This document shows, piece after piece, positions 31,537 to 42,940 of a DNA stretch of 64,000 bases. The notes beneath the pieces were generated by a model, which saw nothing but the letters and a program-made list of their open reading frames with translations, did no database searches and had not been told where the DNA came from. The translations under genes were made by a program, and so were the position numbers. The stretch's first letter is position 1. Every line of letters starts with the position of its first letter. Where the stretch lies: NCBI GenBank assembly GCA_933822405.4, contig CAKOGP040000001.1:381083-445082 (forward strand). The letters run 5' to 3'. The DNA comes from Cylindrotheca closterium (taxonomy: Eukaryota; Bacillariophyta; Bacillariophyceae; Bacillariales; Bacillariaceae).

Positions 31537-34500
31537 CTAGTCTCGGAGGTCTTCAAAGCTTTCGTCGTCATTGAAATGCTCTCGAGGAGACGATCCCTCA
31601 GCGGCATTGCAGTAGTTGTCGAGTGCTTCTCGTAGGTTGGAAATGAGGTCCAGCTGAGTCGATTGCAGTGCCTGAAGCTCCGATAGATACTCATCCAAAC
31701 CATCGCGATCGCCATCTACTTTGTTGACCAAAGTCATTTCAGTCTTCACCATACCCAACATCGATGACATGACCGATCGATGTGCCGCAATGAGGGTTTG
31801 TCCAACTTGCATTTTATTGGAATCTGGGTCAGCCGAATCAGGCTTTGCACTTGGTTGTCTTGGTGTAGCAAGCAAGTCATCAAGTGCACGAGTATCGGTT
31901 GACATCATACTGTAGTTGACGGCCATTGGTGGCTCTGTCAACAGCTCCTCGTCTTCTTCGAACGAAGTGTTGCCAAAATCGCAGGTATCCTTTTCCTCCT
32001 CTTCCGAGCTAAGTGGTGCGGGTTGTTTGGGGATAATATTCAATCGAACTGGTTCGTCACACGATGCTGGCAGCGCTCCGCTCTCAGAGTCTCGTTCCTT
32101 CACTCGATCCGCATATCTCAAGGTATTGAGTGTTTGTTCGCAGTTTTCAATCGCTGGTGAAATGCATGCCACCATGCAGCAACGAGAATTCTCGCCAATA
32201 AAACTATCTTTCAGCACCTGTGTCAGCTTTGAGCCTCTGAATGGGATCCTTTGCATCGATCCTCCAGTAGCAAGAGCACGAATGACCTCCTTCAACGCCA
32301 ACAAGGAAGTATTGATTTCCGCTCCTTCTAGCCGAGTTGCTCTACTGCAGTTATTCGTATCCACGCCCCTTTCACTTCCAGCCAAATCGATAAAGTTCAA
32401 GCGTCCTAAAAAAATTGCATCGTCAGTGATGAGATAACTTCCGACAAAATTTCAATAATCGAAACCAAAAAACGCTTACCATGTTCCACATTCTTTTTGC
32501 GACCAATGTCCTTTCGTAGCTTCAGTTGAAGTACAGCATGACTTCTACTACTGTCAGCATTTCTGCTCGTTGTACCAGTGGAACGATTCTGGGCTCCCAA
32601 CTCGATCAATTCCATCAATCGATCCGGTCCGTCAATTGGATGCTCAGTCAATCCTGGAAAGCAAACCTTTCCCCGACTATCCTCCAGACACTTGACGGGT
32701 CCACGACTATTCAACAAGTCAAAAAGTTTTCCTCCGTAGATTTCAAACAAGGAGACTTGAACTTTCAAGTGTTGGTACTCTGGTCGTTGAACCATGTCAA
32801 AAATATCTAGAGCGGCCAAATAGTATAGTCCGAGATTGGAAGCATCGTCCGTCGCTGTACCCGCATTGATACCAGTCATATTGGATCCCATCATGGTGTA
32901 AGTCTTTCCACTACCAGTTTGACCATAGGCAAAAACAGTGGACCATTGTCCCTTGAAAAATGGAACAATCAAGTTTCTCAAGGATCGCTGGTAGATATCG
33001 ACATTGGTAGACGATTCGCCAAAGACATTGTCATATGAAAATGGAACCGTTTCAATTTCTTTCGTCAGATCGACTCGGGTCTTTGGTTGATAGACCAAGA
33101 CTTTACCAAAGTCTCCATAGTCGAGGGGATGAATGACGTCAATGCCACCAGATTTTTCAGCTTCATTGTTGCTGAGCGGTCGTTTTCGAACAATGACTCG
33201 AATTTTCATGTCATATTCATATATCTCATCTTCATATTGATCACAGAATAGTTCATGTTCCGCGTTGTTATCTTCCCGAAGATATGTCACTTGGGACTCC
33301 CAAGATCGCGCTTCTGAACCTCCAATCACAAAGGGTCCTTCATTCTTGTTTCTGGATCCCACCGACACTTCCGAATTTTTGCGGCTCATTTGCCTGGAAT
33401 TTCGTCTCGAGAGTAGACCTCCTCGAGAAGCCAGCTTTGGACTGTTTTCTGGCAAATTGTCAGTCACCAATGGCTTCAACGGTGACATGTTGGCCTCGGT
33501 TGCCGACGGAATGGCTCCCAGAGGCTTTCCAGTGCGAGCAGACGTTCCTGGATTCAAAAGTTTGGATTCGGGCCTCCGTGATTTTGGGGCCTGTAGTCGA
33601 CTTGTGGTAGGAGTCGGAATAGCACTCTTTGTACTCGTGATCTTTGCGGCAGAAGGAGGCTGTAAGTTGCTTTGTAGTGCTTTTTTTGGGAGACTCGTGA
33701 TTGTGGGTGCTCTCGCTTTTGGAGGAGACATTGCTCTTGCTCTTGGAGGTGAGATTCCCGATTCTCGCGGAGGGCTACTTGACGTGCTTCGCGGTGACAT
33801 GAATCTATCGGCGGTGGTTGGACTGTTCGCTCTGGAGGTGGTAGGTGTAGATGGATTGGCAGGATTAGAGGGAACCGACGATGATGTGTCTTGGGCCGTG
33901 TTAACAGCCGTTGGAGGCCGCGGTGGTGTGGCGGCTGCCCGTCGTGAACGGGTGGGAGTTGACACGAAACTGTGTTGTGGTTCCCGTGTATCATCATCAA
34001 AATCATCCAAATTAAAGACCGCATTGGCTTTAGCTGCGCTCACAGTTGCTTTTCGAGGAGTGTTGATGGCATTGGATTCTTCTTTTTTTTCCTCGTTGGC
34101 ATGCTCATCGTCAACTTCTGATTCTGTTGTGGATTTTGCTTTCTTCTTTTTCTTCTTTTTTGTGGGAGAAAGTTCCGCATCCGAGCCCTTGTCTTTGCTC
34201 TTTTTCTTGCCCTCTTTCTTGGACTTTTCCTTTTTGGATGAATCCTTATCCTTTTTCTCCTTTTTGGGCGAATCAGTCTTCTTTGCCAATCGTTTACTGC
34301 GACGTACTTTCTCTGAATCTGTAGCACCCTCATCCTCATGTTCCACCATGTCGATTGTACCGTTAATCAAGGCTTCCACTTTTTCTTCCATAGTTTCTCC
34401 CTTAGCATCTGCTTTTTCCTTTGTGACTGCCATTTTGATTCGTTGCACCAAGTAAAACAGTTTTCGACGGTCATTTGGATCTGAGATTCCCAGGGCTTCA

Positions 34501-34743
34501 AAATGATTGACATCCAGCTCGGCAAGCGCGGATGGTGTGGTAATTCCAGCAGCCTACAATATTACATTGGATAAGAAAGGGTCATGGTGAGTGCATTTCC
34601 TTGATGGTGTTGTGTAAAACGACACAAGCGACAAAGAGGCACGAAACAGTTGCCATCAACAATGGAACAAAACGACATACATGAAAGGTAGGCACTGCGC
34701 TGCTCAAGCCAATTCCTGTTAACCAAGTAGCTACAAGTCCCAT
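31537..34743 (-). CDS. Kinesin-13 family motor (microtubule depolymerase type)
   Basis: Three exons: 34681-34743, 32480-34553 and 31537-32405 (1001 aa). The first exon (21 residues) and the start of the second make a conserved N-terminal SAM-like domain ([15 protein letters not shown] ... [20 protein letters not shown]), which confirms the upstream exon. Residues ~60-460 are Lys-rich, then Ser/Pro-rich linker. The motor occupies ~470-840: [15 protein letters not shown] (the kinesin-13 opening), [14 protein letters not shown] (P-loop), [10 protein letters not shown] (switch I) and [11 protein letters not shown] (switch II, spanning the last intron), ending [11 protein letters not shown] central motor and this wording mark kinesin-13 (MCAK/KIF2), which removes tubulin from microtubule ends in spindle and cilium control. 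The C-terminal ~130 residues include a predicted coiled coil. Confidence 0.92.
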
Positions 34744-35171
34744 TTTAGATCAGTCTTTCTCCTAATTGACAGACAATAATAGACGAGACGCAGTAGGAAT
34801 ATTGAAGCAAACAGTCTACTTTGACAGTTGCTATTATTGACAGAATAAAAAGCATGAGGGTCGTGTTTACGAGAAATCGCCGTAGTCAAAACGAGGGCTC
34901 GGAAGTCGAGGACTCACATTCAAAATAGATATCCATGGCTGGCGCGAGCCAGCCGGGTTTTCATTTAGTTCAAAACTGGCATCCAATCTTGCGTGATTGA
35001 AAAGGTCGTTACAAGTACTCTCGCCAGCGGTATTATACCAAGCACACGTGTACCTGGTGCATACCAACAAAGGCAAGGATACCTGGTACCAAGGGAAGCC
35101 ATCTCGGCATGTATCGTATTTAGAATAAACAATGGAATTCATGAATTTTTTGTGAGCGATCTATTTTATTA
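34744..35171. other. Intergenic, 428 bp, with a GCGA-loop hairpin
   Basis: It contains the kinesin promoter and the 3' region of the HA-repeat gene. A GGCTGGC-GCGA-GCCAGCC inverted repeat sits at 34937-34954 and TACCTGGT motifs at 35051-35058 and 35079-35090. No coding sequence is supported. Confidence 0.5.
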
Positions 35172-37136
35172 TTAGGCACGCAAAAACAATGTGCTGTCTT
35201 CGTCTTCATAAAATTCGTCCCCGTCCTCGTCTTCCGCTTCATCATCCTCCGTCTCCTCATTCCACAATGCCATCAGTTCGTCCTCGTTGTATTGAGTCTT
35301 GACTTCTTGCTCGAATCGATTTTGACCATCAAACCAATGCTGCTTGGCCTTGCCCTCTGGTGAAATACCCTTTTCTTTAATGGCCACAAACAATTTGTTC
35401 CACTCGTGTTTGGATGGACCCGTCGCACGTTTGCGTTCCCAAGAAAAGCTGGGAATACTGTCCAACAATTCTTTCCGTTCCTCTGTCATCCGGTTAGTTT
35501 GCCCGGTTCGATAAAAGAAGCGTTGCTCGTTGATCCATTGTCGCAGGTCTCTATTGTCAACATCCTTGGTGGAGATTTCCAAATCTCCATGTTCTTCAGC
35601 ATACTTCTTCAGACGTTGAAACATGGAATACCAACGTAGACGGCGATAACTCCATGGGAACTCTAATTTTTCCAATTTGCGAACTCGCTCGGATGTCAGT
35701 CCAGTCTGGTCTCCGTTCTTGTTCATTCGATGGAAGGATCGTTGGTTCATGCACCATTGACCAAGCTGAAAGTTCGAATTGTAATCTTGAGGAACATGGG
35801 GATCTCCCGTTCGCTGCCAATAATCTTCCAACTCGGCACGACGTTCTTCCCATGTGCGATCGTGAGGCTTGATCCATTCAAACTGAATCTTGGACAAGAG
35901 TCTGATGCGCTTCTCTGTCATACTGGTGAAGTTGCCAACCTTATACTTTCGAAATTCTTCTCGTTGCTTGTTGCAAAATACATACAGCGGTTTGTTTTCC
36001 GTACTCGAGACATAACAGTGACCGTGCTTCTTTTTAAAATCGCATAGTTCTTGATAGCGATCCTCCCAAGTCGCCTTAGGTTTTTCAGGCGATGTAGAGT
36101 TTGACTGCCAGATGAATCCCATTTCATTCAAAGTAGCTAGCTTCGCTTTCGCCAAACGTGGACGCCGTGCTGTAGTCGTAATATTTAATGCTTGGTGCTG
36201 ATAATTGTAGCGCATTCGATTCACCCATTGATACAATTCCAAATCATCTGTTGGCGTGACGTTGACATGACCGTGGGCTACATGAAATGATGTCAATCTG
36301 GGAAACATGACATCCCATTGGCGAACTTTCCGTCTAGTCCCCCAATCAAAGCCTATTTCTTGCAACTGCTTCAATTTTCCTTTGGCTAGTCGGGGAAGGG
36401 TGGTGCGAGTGCTGTTCGTCAAGCTGCTTTCTATTTGGTGGCCATACGAATAGCGAATGTATTTGCACCAGTTGAATAGTTTCGAGTCGTCCTCATTGGT
36501 GACTTTGGTATGCCCGTGTTTCTGTTGAAATCGTTCCAACCGTCCAATCATATGGTCCCAGCTGGCATGTTGACTAGCCTTCTTTTTGGGTTGAGTTTCC
36601 CAAACAAAATCGAGGCTCTCCAATCGTTCCAGTTGTTCGTTGGAAAGAAACCGTCTGTACCTTCGGCCAACAGGTGTTGTGGTATTGCGAATCTGGTGAA
36701 TGAAATTGTAGCGTAGCTGACGAGTCCACTTGTATAGCTCTATGTCGTCGTCCTTGTCGGTAACCAAAGAGTGCCCATTTGCTTTGTTGAATGCTTCCAA
36801 ACGAGGTATCATGATATCCCACTTGGTGAGTCCTTTTCGGCCTCGTTTCTTTGTCTTGGTAGCGGGTCGTTTTCGTTTCGTTGTATCGGTATTTCGGGCC
36901 ATGTAGCATATGGAAGTTTCTCTCATGTTGTTGTTGTTGTTGCTGTTGCTGTTGTTTATTCGGAATCCTGGAACAGTATTGGAATCTAGCTTTTGCAAAT
37001 GCTGCCAGCACTTATCGTTCAAAGGATGACAAGAAGGATGATTGGATCTACCGGTAGTCGTTGTCAATGAGGATGGAACAAAGGCAAGTGTCGGAAGTAG
37101 ACAGAACGCCAAGACTCCTTCTAAAAGTAAATTCAT
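35172..37136 (-). CDS. Helicase-associated (HA) domain repeat protein, plastid-type presequence
   Basis: Single exon, 654 aa, start at the ATG at 37136 (an upstream in-frame GTG is ignored). The N-terminus MNLLLEGVLAFCLLPTLAFVP ends in an AFVP motif, as in diatom plastid presequences. After an Asn-rich linker there are six consecutive ~65-75-residue HA modules. Each has a Trp opener (KWDIMIPRL, SWDHMIGRL, QWDVMFPRL, TWEDRYQEL, TWEERRAEL, RWYSMFQRL), a HGH/HGD turn, a central W-x-x-x-QR-like helix and a closing F-x-W. A seventh partial opener (EWNKLF) and an acidic tail follow. HA modules are thought to bind nucleic acid and are fused to helicases in bacteria. Diatoms carry them free of helicase. 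An organellar nucleic-acid-binding role is inference. Confidence 0.8.
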   Translation of the reverse strand: MNLLLEGVLAFCLLPTLAFVPSSLTTTTGRSNHPSCHPLNDKCWQHLQKLDSNTVPGFRINNSNSNNNNNMRETSICYMARNTDTTKRKRPATKTKKRGRKGLTKWDIMIPRLEAFNKANGHSLVTDKDDDIELYKWTRQLRYNFIHQIRNTTTPVGRRYRRFLSNEQLERLESLDFVWETQPKKKASQHASWDHMIGRLERFQQKHGHTKVTNEDDSKLFNWCKYIRYSYGHQIESSLTNSTRTTLPRLAKGKLKQLQEIGFDWGTRRKVRQWDVMFPRLTSFHVAHGHVNVTPTDDLELYQWVNRMRYNYQHQALNITTTARRPRLAKAKLATLNEMGFIWQSNSTSPEKPKATWEDRYQELCDFKKKHGHCYVSSTENKPLYVFCNKQREEFRKYKVGNFTSMTEKRIRLLSKIQFEWIKPHDRTWEERRAELEDYWQRTGDPHVPQDYNSNFQLGQWCMNQRSFHRMNKNGDQTGLTSERVRKLEKLEFPWSYRRLRWYSMFQRLKKYAEEHGDLEISTKDVDNRDLRQWINEQRFFYRTGQTNRMTEERKELLDSIPSFSWERKRATGPSKHEWNKLFVAIKEKGISPEGKAKQHWFDGQNRFEQEVKTQYNEDELMALWNEETEDDEAEDEDGDEFYEDEDSTLFLRA

Positions 37137-37475
37137 CTTTTGCGTCGAATTTCTATTGAACCATTTAGATGTAGCGTGTGTCGTAGTCACTAGTGGTGTG
37201 GAAGTCTAGTGGTGTAGTTGAAGTTGATGTGTGCAAAATAGAAGGAAGAAAACCGTTGTGATGTTTCTTCCTGTTTGGCGGCTGGAAGGGAGAACAGGCG
37301 GAACATCAATGACGTACGCACGACGGACATCGAAAGGAACCAAAATAGTCACCCCAAATAGTCACTTCTCACCCCCGAAAAGGCACCAAGTCCTCTGGAC
37401 GGAAGCTACAGTAAGCGACAGATAAGCGACAACAGTAGGTACGTCAACGTCCATGGGTTTCACTTCATTTTCATT
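37137..37475. other. Intergenic, 339 bp
   Basis: Promoter of the HA-repeat gene and 3' region of galactokinase. It has a TACAGTA heptamer at 37407-37413. No gene seen. Confidence 0.4.
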
Positions 37476-38798
37476 TTAGAGTGTTAATATATGAGCCCCT
37501 TGTGCTGGTTGCGTTTGAAAGGGATCACAATCTTTGCCAGTCTTGGCCTTGTATTCCTTTTGCAGCGTCTCGACCAGATTCTGTGCTTGACTTTTGTCCA
37601 CCAATGTGACGGTACAACCCCCAAAACCACCTCCCGTCAATCGACTGCCATAGACTCCTGGTTGCTTTTGCGCAATCTCTACCAACATATCAATTTCTCT
37701 GCAACTCACTTCGTAGTCGTCTCGCATACTCGCATGACTTTGATTCATCAGCTCTCCCACTTGTTTCCAATCCCCTTGTTCCAGTGCCGCCTTTGTCTGT
37801 TCCACCCGAGCATTTTCCGTCACCACATGTTTGGCTCGTCTATAGCTCACGTCATCCTTCATGTGTTCCTTGGCTTGTTCCACATCTTCCAAAGTAGCGT
37901 CTCGCAAGTTTTGAATTTGAGGATTGACCTTTTGGAGGGCAGTAGTCGCCGTTTGACATTGCTTCACGCGAATTGGATATTCGCCTCCACCAATGTCATG
38001 TTGGACATTGGAATTGGCCACCACTAGCAAAGGTCTTTCGGTAGAAGCCATTAGAGTCTGGTGTGCCTCGAGAGACGTGCAATCAATCATCAATAGACCA
38101 CCTTTGGTAGCGGCACTGGAAATGTATTGATCCATAATGCCACAGGGAGAATTGCACCACGTATTTTCGGCTTTTTGACAGCGCATGGCTCGAATCTTGG
38201 CATGATTGGTGTCATCCTCACAAGAAGAAAAGGCAAATGTCGTCCCAATAATGGCTTCGACAAAGCGGGCGATGGAGACTTCCAACGAGGCACTCGAGGA
38301 GAGTCCGGATCCCAATGGTACATCGCTCGCCATGGCAAATTTTAATTCGAGATGAGAAGATTGTGGCAAATCGACCAAGTATTGAAAGACTGTACCACAG
38401 ACATAGGAAGTCCATGACGATTTCTCGGGTGGTGTACTCTCGGAAGTGATTTGCAGTTGCACCAATTCTTGGGACCCCTGCGCACTGACAAACGAAAGGC
38501 TCGCTTGGGTGGGTGATGATAAGGATGAGGAGGAGGATGTCGTCAATTTCCCTTGGCCGTAAACAACGCAAGAGTATTCAATGGCAAATGGTAACACAAA
38601 TCCTCCCGTATAATCCGTATGTTCTCCAATCAAATTGACACGGCCAGGAGCTACAGCAATGGTCACATCGTCGTCGTCGCCGCCGCCAGAAGCAGAAGAA
38701 GAAAAGTGTTGTTGAAATAAATTGGATGCCTTCTCCAATTTGCTGGCCATGGCCGCGCCATGGGTCTTTTGAATTTCTGGAATGTCGAGGGCGCTCAT
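37476..38798 (-). CDS. GALK: Galactokinase (GHMP kinase)
   Basis: Single exon, 440 aa. It phosphorylates galactose at C1 with ATP, the entry step of the Leloir pathway, probably in the cytosol as no presequence is seen. All three galactokinase motifs are present: APGRVNLIGEHTDYTGGFVLP (sugar-binding signature near residue 50), VPLGSGLSSSASLEV (GHMP ATP-binding motif) and RLTGGGFGGCTVTLV near the C-terminus. CGIMDQY, with the catalytic-base Asp, is also clear. The frame is open ~80 codons further upstream, but the ATG at 38798 gives the normal family N-terminus and the upstream translation does not look like protein. It is head to head with the SSRP1 gene. Confidence 0.93.
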   Translation of the reverse strand: MSALDIPEIQKTHGAAMASKLEKASNLFQQHFSSSASGGGDDDDVTIAVAPGRVNLIGEHTDYTGGFVLPFAIEYSCVVYGQGKLTTSSSSSLSSPTQASLSFVSAQGSQELVQLQITSESTPPEKSSWTSYVCGTVFQYLVDLPQSSHLELKFAMASDVPLGSGLSSSASLEVSIARFVEAIIGTTFAFSSCEDDTNHAKIRAMRCQKAENTWCNSPCGIMDQYISSAATKGGLLMIDCTSLEAHQTLMASTERPLLVVANSNVQHDIGGGEYPIRVKQCQTATTALQKVNPQIQNLRDATLEDVEQAKEHMKDDVSYRRAKHVVTENARVEQTKAALEQGDWKQVGELMNQSHASMRDDYEVSCREIDMLVEIAQKQPGVYGSRLTGGGFGGCTVTLVDKSQAQNLVETLQKEYKAKTGKDCDPFQTQPAQGAHILTL

Positions 38799-39228
38799 AA
38801 TGAATGGTTTCGACGACGTCTGACTAATGCAAACAGAAGAAATGTGTGTGGAATGAAAAAGTACAGTACATGTAGGAGGCGTGAGTGTCAGTTGAATCTT
38901 GCATGATGGGAACCCATTTTGGGGGAAGGGGATTTGGCAGTTGTCACAGAATACTGTAGGCCCCACAAAATCTATTTTGGCGCGCTTATCATGTTGGTGA
39001 AACGCATGCCAGACGTCGCAAGCACATCGATCAGATTTCATCATTCATCAACCTCAAACCGATCATCAAAGACGACCAAAGACAATCATTTCCACTTCAT
39101 ATCACAGTACCTCTACTAGTGATTACTTATTGTCCTTGTAGTTGTCGTCATTCATCCCCGATTCTACAGTACTGCTTCTAGCATTTTCCTCGCTCCAATT
39201 TCAAACGCTAGCTACAGCAACATAAAAA
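38799..39228. promoter_or_regulatory. Divergent promoter region GALK / SSRP1, 430 bp
   Basis: It contains three TACAGTA/TACTGTA heptamers (38862-38868, 38952-38958, 39165-39171), the densest group in the window. No TATA box is obvious. Confidence 0.5.
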
Positions 39229-42040
39229 ATGTCCGGAGATGGCGTCTGGAAGCACATTGGCCTCCATGGACACTCGGTGGGTAGCTTTTCCATGAGCGAA
39301 GAAGGCATTCAGTGGAGGTCTGCCATGTACGGGCAAGAAGAAGCAACAGCTGCCATCCGCAAGATCCCCAAGGATGCCATCAAGACTGCATTTTGGTCCG
39401 TCTTTGGAAAGAGCGGACACATTCGCATCAAAACGCTCTCCACTAATGAAAAGTTGCACCACGAATATCGATTCGATGGCTTTCCCGTAGGAGACTACGA
39501 TGCTCTAAAGAATGAACTCAATGAAAAATTCGAAATAGACTTGGTCAAGTACAACATGAGCGCGGCTGGAACCCAATACGGGATTTCCAAAATGTCGGGC
39601 AAGAAATTGACATTTCGTCATTGCGTCTTGGAAGACGCCGATGAAGAAGGAGAGGTGAGTCAAATCAATCATATTGTTGGAATGCATGGATATCATTTGG
39701 TTCATTTCATGGCAACAAAGGGTTGAAAAGGGTAATCATCATTGAAATGGAAACCATTGTCTCACAGTTTTCAATACCGGACTACTGTAGGAATTCGAAG
39801 TGCGTCAAGGAGACGAAATGATGTCCTTGGATCTCGCTGAAGTCTCTCAATGCGTCTTGCCTGGAAACAACAGAAATGAAATTGAATTGCAATTCCCCGA
39901 AACGGACGCTGTCGAAGCCAACAATGATCAATTGGTCAGCATCCGATTTTACATTCCGCCCGACCCAGAAGGCGATCCCAGTGACCGAACCATCAAGACA
40001 CCTGCCGAATTGCTTCAACAGAAAATTATGGGTACAGCCAATATTCGCAAGACTACTGGAGATGTCATTGTCGAATTTGATCCCGACAAGGGTGTCTTTC
40101 TTACACCCAGAGGACGCTACTCCATTGAGTTGTACGAACGATTCTTTCGCATGCGGGGTCTCAAGTACGATTACAAGATCAAGTACGACGCTATTTCTAG
40201 ACTTTTTCTACTGCCAAAGCCCGATGAAGTCCACATGGCCTTTGTCATTGCCTTGGACAAACCTATTCGGCAGGGACAACAGCGATACCAACATTTAGTC
40301 TTTCAAACCAACAAGGATCCCGATGAAATTACTGTCAATCTGGACGAAGAAACGCTCAAGAAGGAATATGGCAGTGACTTGCAACCCGTCATGCGAGGTT
40401 CTCTTTCCAACTTGATTGCCAAGACTTTCAAGGTGATTGCCAAGAAAAAGGTTTTCATTCCAGGAAAGTACGCCAATGCCAATCAACAGCATTGTGTCAA
40501 ATGTGCCCTTCGTGCCAATGAAGGGCTTCTGTATCCCTTGGAAAAGCAATTTGTCTTCATTCACAAGCCTCCCGTTTTGGTCCGTTTCAATGAAGTAGAA
40601 AGTGTAGAATTTCAGCGATATGCTGGTGGCCAAGGGTCCACACGCAACTTTGATTTGTGCGTCACACTCAAGGCCAGTTCCTCCATGGGGACCACCCAAC
40701 AAGAGTACACCTTTTCGGGTATTGATCGATCCGACTACTCGAGTCTTTACAATTTCTTGTCGGGCAAGAATATTCGCATCAAGAACTTGCAAGATTCCGT
40801 CATGGAAGTGGCACCAAGTGCTCCTGTCTACAATGAAGATGAGATCTACGGAGGTCCCGACGAAGACATGGCCGAAGAATCCGAAGATGAAGACTACGAT
40901 GCTGCCGCTGCAGCGGCCGACGAACCAGGAGGAGCTGGCAGCAGTGAATCCGAAATGTCCGAAGATGATGAGGATTTGGGATCCGAGGTGGACGAAGCCT
41001 TGGATTCTGATCTCGAGGAAGCTCGTGGAAAAAAGAAACCAAAACCAGCGGAGAGTGATAGCGAAGAAGAAGAGGAGGATGTAGTAGAAGAATCTCCCAA
41101 GAAGCGCAAAAAGGGCAAGAAGAAGCAGGCGGCGCCTGCCGGTTCGGACGACGATGAACCAAAATCGAAGAAACCAAAGAAGGACCCCAATGCTCCGAAG
41201 AGACCTACATCAGCTTACTTTTTGTGGATGGGGGAAAATCGAGCATCGATCAAGGACAAAAATCCAGACATGTCTTTTGGAGACTTGGTACGTGTTTGTG
41301 GTGGTGTTTGTTTTGAGTTATTGTACTTGTTCTAGAGGTGATTGATACCAATACTATTATTTTCGTGTTGCAATAGGCAAGAGAATGTTCTCGTGTCTAC
41401 AAGGAGCTTACGCCTGAAGAAAAAGCGCCATACGACGAAAAGGTGAGTGGTACTGAAATCAGTCACGATCTGAAATCTCCTAGTTTCAAATATCATGGTT
41501 GCTCACTTTTTGCGCCCAGGCAAATGCGGACAAAGCACGGTACAAAAGCGAAATGGCAGATTACACTCCTCCAGCAGGTAGTTCGTCGAAAGCCGAAAAG
41601 GGTGGAAAGGGAAAGAAAGCTCCTGCTAAGAAAAAGAAAGATCCCAATGCACCAAAGAGGGGTACCACAAGCTTCATGTACTTCTCAAGTGAAATGCGGC
41701 CCAAGATCAAAGAAGAAAATCCTGATATCTCGTTTGGTGATACGGTAAGCTCTAATTACAAGACATCAGGACAGATAGGCTGTTCATGGTCTCACCAATC
41801 GATTCAATACAGGGTAAGGAGCTTGGAGCAAGATTCAGGGCATTGTCCCCTGAAGAGAAGAAGAAGTACGAGGACATGGCCGCCGAAGACAAGATTCGGT
41901 ACAAAGGCGAGATGGATGCTTATAAGAAAAAGCAAAAGGCAGAAGCGGAGGCAGAAGCGGAGGCAGAAGATAGCGACGATGATGGAGTCGATGATGGTGA
42001 CAACGGGGATGATTCCGATTCTGACTCTGATTCTGACTAA
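39229..42040 (+). CDS. SSRP1: FACT complex subunit SSRP1/Pob3 with two HMG boxes
   Basis: Five exons, 39229-39654, 39791-41287, 41377-41442, 41520-41744 and 41813-42040 (813 aa), all joins phase-consistent. Residues 1-~510 are the conserved SSRP1/POB3 body with an N-terminal domain ([16 protein letters not shown]) and tandem PH-like domains ([39 protein letters not shown]). An acidic stretch follows, then two HMG boxes, each opened by DPNAPKR ([12 protein letters not shown] and [12 protein letters not shown]). Each box is interrupted by introns after SFGD. The C-terminus is acidic (DSDSDSD). FACT loosens and rebuilds nucleosomes during transcription and replication together with Spt16. Animal and plant SSRP1 typically have one HMG box, so the doubling is notable. 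Confidence 0.95.
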
Positions 42041-42155
42041 ATACTAATGGGCAATGAAAGTATTATAATTCCCGCTTATTTTTATTGTGACGTCAGCACA
42101 CACAACATCATTTCTCAAACCCAAAGCAAAAACAACAATAGAACAACTGGTTGTG

Positions 42156-42914
42156 ATGAAGTCACTTGTATTGCTTAGCGTTGCCCTTCTTCTTTCTCCT
42201 GCGGTTTCCTTTCAAAATCTCGTCCAGGGGGTCAGAGCTGCAGCTGCACCGAAATCTAGTGCAGTCGATCTAGAGGAAGCTCTCCTTCAAGAGATCAAGG
42301 CACTTGGAGACTCGAGATTAGCGAATTCTGCAACAGTACAACAGCGAATATTAGAACTTGAAAATAGTTGTCTAGGTATCCAACGACCTGCAATCAGCGA
42401 CTCTGTTTACGGGAGATGGAGGCTCCTTCATACTGACAATGCTAATACGGCAAGTCCGATTCAACGAAAGGCTGTCGATTCGAGTGCATTCCCAATCTAT
42501 CAAGATATCATTTTCAACAATAAAGGTCAGCTACTGGTCAGTCAGGTTGTAAAGTTCAATAATAACTCGGAGCTAAAAGTAGATGCTCTGGCTTCGACAT
42601 CGGCTTATCCATTGCAAGAGCTGACAGAACGAAAAGGCGACGGGAAAATTCTGGGATTGAATCTTCTTGGTGTTTCCAAGGTAGGGAGCGACGCCGAGGA
42701 AGATTCTGAACGCCCTGATTCTCGTATAAATTTTGTCTTTGATGAAGGAAAATTTGATTTTGAAAATGGCTTTTCGATTCCATACCCTGTTCCTTTCCGG
42801 TTGCCATTCCTTCGAGATGCTGTGAAAGGATGGATCGACGTCACCTATTTGAGTGAACGAGTAAGAATCTCAAGAGGCAACAAGGGAACCACTTTCGTCT
42901 TGGTAAAGGAGTAG
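42156..42914 (+). CDS. PAP/fibrillin (plastid lipid-associated) protein
   Basis: Single exon, 252 aa, first ATG of a plausible presequence (MKSLVLLSVALLLSPAVSFQ, ending A-x-S-F as in diatom plastid import signals). The mature region fits the PAP/fibrillin fold: an N-terminal helix (LLQEIKALGD), the YGRWRLLHTD strand, a central beta-barrel, and the C-terminal WIDVTYLSERVRISRGNKGTTFVL, which is the most conserved fibrillin block. These lipocalin-like proteins associate with thylakoids and plastoglobules and bind lipophilic molecules. Its stop is only ~26 bp from the stop of the convergent gamma-glutamyltranspeptidase gene. Confidence 0.85.
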   Translation: MKSLVLLSVALLLSPAVSFQNLVQGVRAAAAPKSSAVDLEEALLQEIKALGDSRLANSATVQQRILELENSCLGIQRPAISDSVYGRWRLLHTDNANTASPIQRKAVDSSAFPIYQDIIFNNKGQLLVSQVVKFNNNSELKVDALASTSAYPLQELTERKGDGKILGLNLLGVSKVGSDAEEDSERPDSRINFVFDEGKFDFENGFSIPYPVPFRLPFLRDAVKGWIDVTYLSERVRISRGNKGTTFVLVKE

Positions 42915-42940
42915 AGAGATACTGTAGCGTAATGAAGATT

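Noticed and set aside
33265..34455. A 396-codon plus-strand frame opposite the kinesin linker
   Set aside because: It is the complement of Lys- and Ser/Pro-rich kinesin coding sequence and reads as Phe/Leu/Ser-rich low complexity.
37476..39044. A longer galactokinase starting ~82 codons upstream
   Set aside because: The upstream translation is unlike the family, and the ATG at 38798 gives the standard N-terminus.
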